Source: Dichetophora obliterata | Lineage: Eukaryota; Arthropoda; Insecta; Diptera; Sciomyzidae | Length of the DNA stretch: 64,000 nucleotides | NCBI GenBank assembly: GCA_963920525.1 | Contig: OY986439.1 | Coordinates: 38,233,819-38,297,818, forward strand | Direction: 5' to 3' | Part shown: positions 58,106-64,000 of the stretch, in pieces | How the letters are laid out: each line of letters opens with the position of its first letter | How positions within the stretch are numbered: position 1 is the first letter of the stretch | Program-made: the position numbers and the translations under genes | The notes under the pieces: generated by a model | Told to the model about the DNA's origin: nothing | Databases searched by the model: none | The model's input: the letters and a program-made list of their open reading frames with translations, nothing else

Positions 58106-59164
58106 AAGGTCTTGAAATTCCAAAGGAAATAACTTATGGTTACTCTGTTATACCGGTGAAATATTTTATACCATTTGCTCAATGCTATAGATGCTTTCGC
58201 TACAATCATTTTACACAGCATTGCAAACAAGGACTGGCTTCGTGTCGTAATTGTTTTGGCTATCACGAATCGTTTGAAGAATGTCGTGAACCGCAATGTT
58301 CAAATTGTAAAGGTGATCATGCACCCACTAGCAAGGTATGTCCGGAAAGAGAAAAAGCTTTTGTTATCAAAAAAGTAATGACGATTGAAAATCTCTCATA
58401 CAAAGGAGCTCAAGCTAGATTTGGTGTCATTTTTTCCCAATAGATTTGCTGATTTAAATGACTTCGATCGGGGAGATTTTACTGAAATTCCAGGCTCTAG
58501 GGCCTCTCCTAGCAGTTCAATCAAAAATAACACTTTTAAAGCTGCGACTACTATGCATTCGAAATATTCCTACGCAAGTCGCAAGACTACCTCAAAATAA
58601 AATAAATGAAAACAAAAATAAACAGCAGAAACAATGCAAAGATGGAAAGAGGATGTGCAGCCTTCAGAAAAAGTTGTTGAAAAAAGAGTAATTGAAAACC
58701 CGCATGCTGTATCTAGTTATGAAAAGTTATGAAACGATCTATCTCTAACGAGATATCTTGGAAGTTTTAAATAGTGATACAAGTAATAAAACACAATTTG
58801 ATTTTCATCGTATACTCTCAACATTACAAAAGAAGATTGACAAAAATCAATATTGAATTAGATACCAGTAAGCTATATGATCTGTCAGCATCTATGCATA
58901 GTTCATAATTTTTGCAAGCGTTGTAAATTTTAAAATGATTTGTAAAGTAGAAATGATAACTATTGTGGAGTGACTATACTTCAAAGAAATCTCACTAAAT
59001 CGATCTACACTTGGTGGTAGTCATCATTTTCCAGTCGTTTTGTTCTTCAAAATGTCTGCTGTAAGGGGATTGGTTTTACTTCCAAGCTAAAATCAATCAA
59101 ACAACTAAAGCTGCTTATTTCAAAAATCTATCTGACTACAAACAGTTTAATCAGTATTATTAAA

Positions 59165-59515
59165 AAATAAATATAAATAAATAAACTGGCCATTTCAGTT
59201 CTTGGAAGGACTTTGAACTAGCTTCTTATTGATCAATTGTGTTGTGCGTGTTATTAAATGTTTGATCACAAATGATCGAGAACTGGACCTACGTGTTTTA
59301 TGCCGACTCCGAGCGGCTTGGCTTATGTTCTCAAGAAGCTTTTCATGGCAATTTTTACTCTCTGAGGTTTGCCATTGTCTGCAGAGAGGTGACGACCGAA
59401 CAGAAAAATTAATTTAATTGAAAAAACTTTCTGTCTGAGCTGGAATTGAACCCGGGCTTCTGCGGTTCTTTAGCTTAGGGGCCACGCACTCTACCCACTA
59501 GGCTACGGACGCCAC
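59165..59515 (-). mobile_element. tRNA-derived SINE, full length, with 14-bp target duplication
   Basis: Flanked by TCAGTATTATTAAA at 59151-59164 and 59516-59529. Read on the minus strand: a tRNA-like head (box A TAGCCTAGTGGGTAGAG, box B GGGTTCAATTCC), a conserved body with GGTCGTCACCTCTCTGCAGA, GACAATGGCAAACCTCAGAG, TTCTCAAGAAGCTT-like parts inverted and GATCATTTGTGATCAAACAT, then an A/T-rich TTTATTTATATTTATTTT tail next to the duplication. 351 bp. It matches 60167-60501 over its whole length. Confidence 0.93.
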
Positions 59516-59529
59516 TCAGTATTATTAAA

Positions 59530-60151
59530 GGAGCTAAAATCAACACCGAATTTTAATTTTCTCATCTATTAACACTTTTTCGTCAATCAACATTTTTCTA
59601 CAATCAACAATTTCATATTATCATTCAACTTCTCGATTCTGAAACTGACTCATTAAGCATTCAAGATTTTAATCATGTTCTTAATCAAGTCTTTGCTTTA
59701 AGTTTTTGCTTGAATTGGCATTTAGTATTATTTACAAATTTTATTTTTTTATATGTTTTACTATAACTACTGGTTAAAAGGAATTTCAAGAATTCATAAT
59801 TGGTAATGGCTTTTATTTCCTTGGATGGGCCAATAAACAAAAATCTCAAAAAAAAAATATTAATTATCCAATTTTCAGCCACTTCTTCGAAATGTTATTT
59901 TATTCTATTCCTCTGTTTTATTTAAAGATAATATGAAACTAAATTTTATGCTCTTTCTGACCATATTTTAATTTTAAGGAAGTTCTGGAAATTTAATGAA
60001 CCTATAATTTGTTCATAGAGTAGAACTTCCTTTGCAAAAATTTTTGAAGCTAAAACAATCATAAAATTTTTGAAGCTAAAGCATTCATAAAATTTTTTAT
60101 TGTATAATATAATGAAAGTAGTAGATCTAATCCACGTTTTTTTTATACTAC
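59530..60151. other. AT-rich spacer between the two SINEs
   Basis: No recognisable exon or element. TTTTTGAAGCTAAA is repeated twice near 60040-60080. It contains no sequence shared with the SINEs. Confidence 0.5.
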
Positions 60152-60166
60152 TATATATAATAAGCC

Positions 60167-60501
60167 GTCGCCTAGCCTAGTGGGTAGAGTGTGTGGCCCC
60201 TAAGCTAAAGAACCGATGCAGCCCGGGTTCAATTCCAGCTCAGACAGAAAATTTTTTTCAATTGAGTTAATTTTTCTGTTCGGTCGTCACCTCTCTGCAG
60301 ACAATGGCAAATCTCAGAGAGTAAAAATTGCCATGTAAAGCTTCTTGAGAACATTAGCCGTTCGGAGTCGGCATAAAACACGTAGGTCCAGTTCTCGATC
60401 ATTTGTGATCAAACATTTAATAACACGCACAACACAATTGATCAATAGAAGCTAGGTCAAAGTCCTTCCAAGGGCTGAAATGGCCAGTTTATTTTTATTT
60501 T
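60167..60501 (+). mobile_element. tRNA-derived SINE, full length, with 15-bp target duplication
   Basis: Flanked by TATATATAATAAGCC at 60152-60166 and 60502-60516. The head has box A TAGCCTAGTGGGTAGAG and box B GGGTTCAATTCC, followed by CAGCTCAGACAGAAAA, the same body as the 59165-59515 copy and a TTTATTTTTATTTT tail. 335 bp. It lies in opposite orientation to that copy, about 650 bp apart. Retroposition by a LINE is implied by the tail and duplication. Confidence 0.93.
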
Positions 60502-60516
60502 TATATATAATAAGCC

Positions 60517-62009
60517 AAAAATAATAGTTTTAATAATTTAAACGATGTTTGGTTGGAACAAGAGCATTGAATAATTTCTTTTTTAAATCAGATAAATTTT
60601 TCTTTGGAGTTATAAATTCTCAAAATAGTGAAGCAACTCTCTCATTGAATTGAAACATACTCTTAAAGTATAATTGGTTTATCAACGATTAAAACAACTT
60701 TTCGCAATATGTTTGGTGAAACTTTTGAAATAAAACTGATTTTCAAAAATAACACTCAAACAAAACTTTACGTAATGCAATAAATTTTAGCGTCTTTTGA
60801 AAGTGTTGCATCTTGCCAAGCAACTAACAAAAAGTATTAAATTTATTACGAATAAACTTTATGCACAAAAGACACAAACACACACAAAACTATGAAGAAA
60901 AAATCCCACAAAACACCAAGTAATGCCAAATAAAATTTAACAATGTGGCAAAAGTACACCACAGAGTACTACAACAACAACTACATCTACAACAAAAATT
61001 TATCCTGTTTTAATATGGTGTATATGTAGCTTAACCAGGAAACACACATGGTATGAAAATGGAAAAAAAACAACACAAACTTAACTTTGAAACACGCACC
61101 ATAAACGACCCAACATAAACCCCAAATAATGGCTCGAGCTGCCATGTAAGTCCAAGCATGCATTGTTATATTGTTGTTGTTGTAAGTCATCTTGATGTCC
61201 ATTACAACAAAACACCTTCCTTTATTTTATTCAACATTTTATGTGGCAAATCGTAAAAAACGCGTTAAGCATTAAAACCGAACAACGGACAAAAGTTATG
61301 CATGCCAGATGAAGCACGAGAGAAAGAAAGAAAGAAAGAAAGAAAGATAGGAAAGATACTGACTGAAAGAGAGAGAGAGAGAGTGTGTGTGTGTGGATGT
61401 GTAAAGACCGTTCAACACTGAACACTAGCCAACATGGTCCAAGTTGGGGCAGACTGTGGCTGCTGGTTTGACCCTTTGATGCATTATTTAGTGCTATTGT
61501 TGTTATTGTCGGCTATTGTTGCTGTTGAGGTTGTTGTTGTTGTTGTTGTTGGTTATTTTTGTTTATTACAACAACAAAAAGTGTGTTTTTTATGCGTTGT
61601 TCTCAAATGACGCTTAAGTGAGGTTTTTGTTGTTATTTTGTTATTACGTGGTTTTAAGACAAAATTCATAAATTTTGTGAAAAACGCCGCAAAGTGTAAA
61701 ATAAACATTAACTTTTTGAGATAGTATGGAATTGTATGGGTTGCCATGGCATAAAACTGACGGGGCCGTCGTACATTAAAGTTATGAAACAACATTTTGA
61801 CAGTTGAAAAGAAATATGGCACATATGTCAAAAATGCAGCATTAAATGTCTGGCAATCGTTGGGTAAAGAAAAAGTGCGTCACAAATATTTTGCAACCAA
61901 CTGTTTAAGCAAGAGATATAGTGTTATTTTTGGCAAACACACCAGATGACATCTCAAGGTTAACAGTTCCTTTAGACCGAGTGCTAGAAGAAACAATATT
62001 CATATCATA
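60517..62009. repeat. unique intronic sequence with microsatellites
   Basis: GAAA repeats at 61318-61346, GA then GT repeats at 61367-61395, GTT repeats at 61500-61565 and CAA runs at 60970-61000. Otherwise transposon-poor. Open frames over these runs are compositional. Confidence 0.7.
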
Positions 62010-62266
62010 TCGCCGCTCATTTGCTCGAATAACGTCATAACTCAAAAAACAATATTTTTGGGTTAATGATGCAGAATTGTTCTTTATATCATGCTTCATG
62101 TTGTGTAAAAATTTAATGTTATTATTTTGAATATTCTCAGGGTGAGAAGAGAAAATGCCTCTATCTATTCATACAAGGTGTGAGTCAATTGAAAACTCAA
62201 ATCCATTTTATGCAAAATTACTTTTTTTGAGTTATGACGTTATTCGAGCAAATGAGCGATATGTTG
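62010..62266. repeat. inverted repeat with 35-bp perfect arms
   Basis: GCTCATTTGCTCGAATAACG then TCATAACTCAAAAAA at about 62015-62050 is repeated inverted at about 62225-62259. About 175 bp lie between the arms. Probably a small MITE or fragment; the target duplication is not evident. Confidence 0.75.
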
Positions 62267-63048
62267 ACCCAAAATGAAAATACTTCGCCCAACAAAATAA
62301 AATTAGAGCAAAACAATTATTTTTGTAATTGAATTGCATTTAGAATTTAAATTTTTTTTAATTCTTATATATATTACGCAAATTTTGTCCGGCGTAAGGC
62401 TTTTTTAGTACAAGTCCAATCTTAATAAATTTAGTATGGTTTGCTAGTTTTAGACCTGTAGATGTGCAAACTGGACTTTTTATTTCTTAAAAATTTATAT
62501 ATTTTAAGCTAAAGCGAGTTAAAGTTTGCATATAATTGTGTTGTTATGTAGCTTTTTCTCTTCTTAATTTCAGCATTTGCCTAAAAATATGTGAGGTATT
62601 TAGCGCCACCTATCGGCTCATAACTATGAAACTGTTATACTGACGAAAAATCTTTTATAATTTCACAGCTAAAACTATGAATTGATATATTCAATATCAA
62701 AGTGATACTGGAATGATTTCTTACAGATTTCTAAGCTGTTAGTCGGAAAATTTTTTAATTTTCGAAAAATTACACAAAAATTTAATAAGAAATTGGAATC
62801 TGGTAATGAAGCATTTTTGTACTAGCATTTTTCAACTGAAAATCAAGAATTATTCTTACTACTGTATATTTAAAATAAATGTAAGTGTAAAATTAAATAT
62901 CCTAACACTATATCGTCGATGCGCGTGCAATACCGCTTATATTGCAAAAAGGCCAAAATTAATTTCATTTCAATTTTGATCAGTTGAAAATCTATTCAGT
63001 AGCTTAAAATAAAATCTAGGTGTGTTTAATTTTTGCGTTTTAAGGCCA
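62267..63048. other. AT-rich unassigned sequence
   Basis: No exon or bounded repeat seen. GTGAGGTATTTAGCGCCACC at about 62590 resembles pieces of local repeats but could not be placed. Confidence 0.35.
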
Positions 63049-63892
63049 CACGGGTTACTAGTTGAACTATATTGTTAGTTTGAATTCTGAGTTTTGAAAT
63101 TAAAATTTTGAACTTTCATTGTTGAATTTTTAATTTTGGTGTATTGAGTTTTTGTTTTGGAATTTTGACCTTTAAATATTGAATTAAATTATGTTGATTT
63201 AAAAACAAATTCTAAATGTTTGATAGTTGAAATCATACTTGGTTTTAAATACAAATTCTAGTTATTTAATAATTTAAAATCGTTTATTGAGCTTAAGGTC
63301 AAAGTTAGAACAGTTAATTGTTCTAACGAATCTTTCCAAAGAAACAACAACAACAACAAAGTTTTTTTAATATGAAAAGGAAAAAATCACTAGCTGATCT
63401 GATTGCAATTTCTGCTCTGCTAAAAGCTTCATCAGAAATCTTTGTGATACCCGTGCAAGCGCGCGCTAACGCACTGCACCATCGGGGCGATGAGATTTGA
63501 AGCGTCAATTTCTCAGTTTTTTCCTCAATTTCATCATGTCACATTTGTTGTTGTATTTCTGTTTTACTTTAGTTTCTATGCTTATGTTATTATATGTAAT
63601 CCAACAGCCTGCTGGAAGTCTGCACTAACTTAATTGTTCTAACTTTGACCTTAAGCTCAATAAACGATTTTAAACTATCAAACAACTAGAATTTGTATTT
63701 AAAATCAAGTATGATTTAAACTTTCAAACATTTAGAATTTGTATTTAAATCATATAAAGTCAACATAATTAATGTAGAGGTCATTTAGAAAAAACTTTAT
63801 TGAATTAAATTTTAGATAAAAATAACTATTTATACAAATAAAGTAGAATTTAGAAGTTTGAATTCAATGAATTTTTAATTTGGATTGTTGCC
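63049..63892 (-). mobile_element. fold-back element with tRNA-like core, family 'ATTTGTATTT', copy 2
   Basis: Two arms of about 145 bp in opposite orientation (63181-63325 and 63640-63775) share CAAATTCTAAATGTTTGA, TTTTAAATACAAATTCTAG and TTTATTGAGCTTAAGGTC with its inverse. Between them, on the minus strand, lies the tRNA-like core (about 63500-63440, GATGGTGCAGTGCG, decayed box B) and the body shared with 45689-45873. The outer limits 63049 (CACGGGTTACTAG) and 63892 (inverse ACGGGCAACAATC) are tentative. Confidence 0.6.
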
Positions 63893-63899
63893 CGTATAA

Positions 63900-64000
63900 A
63901 AATATAAGTGTCTGAACATCGGTCGAACATGGCCTAAAAACAATCGGAAAGTCTAGTGGCGAAAGTTGGGTCGAACATTAGCCGTACAAGGCCTGAACTG
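63900..64000. repeat. dispersed 'CGAACATGGCCTAAAA' repeat, cut by window end
   Basis: CGGTCGAACATGGCCTAAAA, TCTAGTGGCGAAAG and GCCGTACAAGGCCTGAAC match 49770-49840 and the inverse of 4365-4470. It continues beyond the window. Confidence 0.55.

Larger units (their letters stand above)
57174..58700 (+). pseudogene. non-LTR retrotransposon ORF1 (Gag-like, CCHC) remnant, interrupted
   Basis: 57240-57400 reads GINFDIPTEISVEELRDEI and PILKLIRVEKRNKDD, the RRM-like start of Jockey/I-group ORF1 proteins. After a repeat insertion (57537-58105) the ORF resumes at 58110-58440 with PFAQCYRCFRYNHFTQHCK (first zinc knuckle, C-x2-C-x4-H-x4-C), CRNCFGYHESFEEC (second) and CSNCKGDHAPTSKVCP (third). A frameshift then gives NRFADLNDF and SRASPSSSIKNN until about 58600. 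There is no RT downstream. I cannot tell whether it belongs to the same family as the RT at 12605-14815. Confidence 0.85.

Noticed and set aside
45691..63508. Similar 60-codon frames at 45691-45873 (+) and 63323-63508 (-)
   Set aside because: They translate the tRNA-like core and body of a dispersed repeat, not a gene.
6532..64000. Lim1 homeodomain exon
   Set aside because: I looked for the WFQN-type helix 3 signature and found no convincing translation. A short exon could still have been missed by eye.

Overview
This is a gene-poor, AT-rich, repeat-saturated piece of an insect nuclear genome, most likely a brachyceran fly. Evidence for that: LIM-domain exons that read as the fly Lim1 gene, GT-AG introns, CAA/CAG (opa-type) and CA microsatellites, and a dense mix of fly-type transposons (copia, hAT, mariner, non-LTR, Helitron-like, many small inverted-repeat elements). 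Species cannot be told from the sequence alone. No bacterial gene, operon, rRNA or CRISPR array is present.

The only host gene recognised is Lim1 (Lhx1/5-class LIM-homeodomain factor) on the + strand: one exon for LIM domain 1 (5098-5293), a 1,011-bp intron, and one exon for LIM domain 2 (6305-6531) ending at a strong GTAAGT donor. No homeodomain exon was recognised afterwards, so most of the window is probably one very large Lim1 intron (inference). A 2.3-kb array of the 8-mer TATAAAAA lies about 270 bp after the LIM2 exon.

Layout. 0-5 kb: hAT relic, small inverted-repeat elements, SINE fragment. 5-6.5 kb: Lim1 exons. 6.8-9.1 kb: TATAAAAA array. 9.1-12.5 kb: mostly unique. 12.6-14.8 kb: decayed non-LTR retrotransposon (-). 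15.3-16.4 kb: two small inverted-repeat elements. 17-19.5 kb: unique sequence with CA repeats. 19.7-27.3 kb: broken copia element (-) whose 5' LTR is split by a hAT element with a perfect 8-bp target duplication. 27.5-31.8 kb: small TIR element, GC-richer island, deleted mariner, near-perfect palindrome. 31.8-41.3 kb: nested stack of inverted repeats with a Helitron-like element, a second hAT (perfect 8-bp duplication) and at least three more TIR elements. 42.4-48 kb: two mirror-image minisatellite arrays flanking nested TIR elements. 48-52 kb: further TIR elements. 53-54 kb: a quieter patch with a possible tiny exon. 55-60.5 kb: repeats, a LINE ORF1 relic and two opposed tRNA-derived SINEs with intact target duplications. 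61-64 kb: microsatellites and fold-back repeats.

The most interesting pattern is a recurring design: small (about 0.5-0.7 kb) fold-back elements flanked by TA, with bodies built from many copies of one family-specific word in both orientations, and with a tRNA-like Pol III promoter core (A box plus B box) inside. Four well-bounded cases (3334-4048, 15725-16436, 44662-45146, 50800-51520) represent three sequence-unrelated families; two more are probable (55.8-57 kb, 63-63.9 kb). One family shares its tRNA-like head with the SINEs here. This may be an undescribed class of chimeric element.
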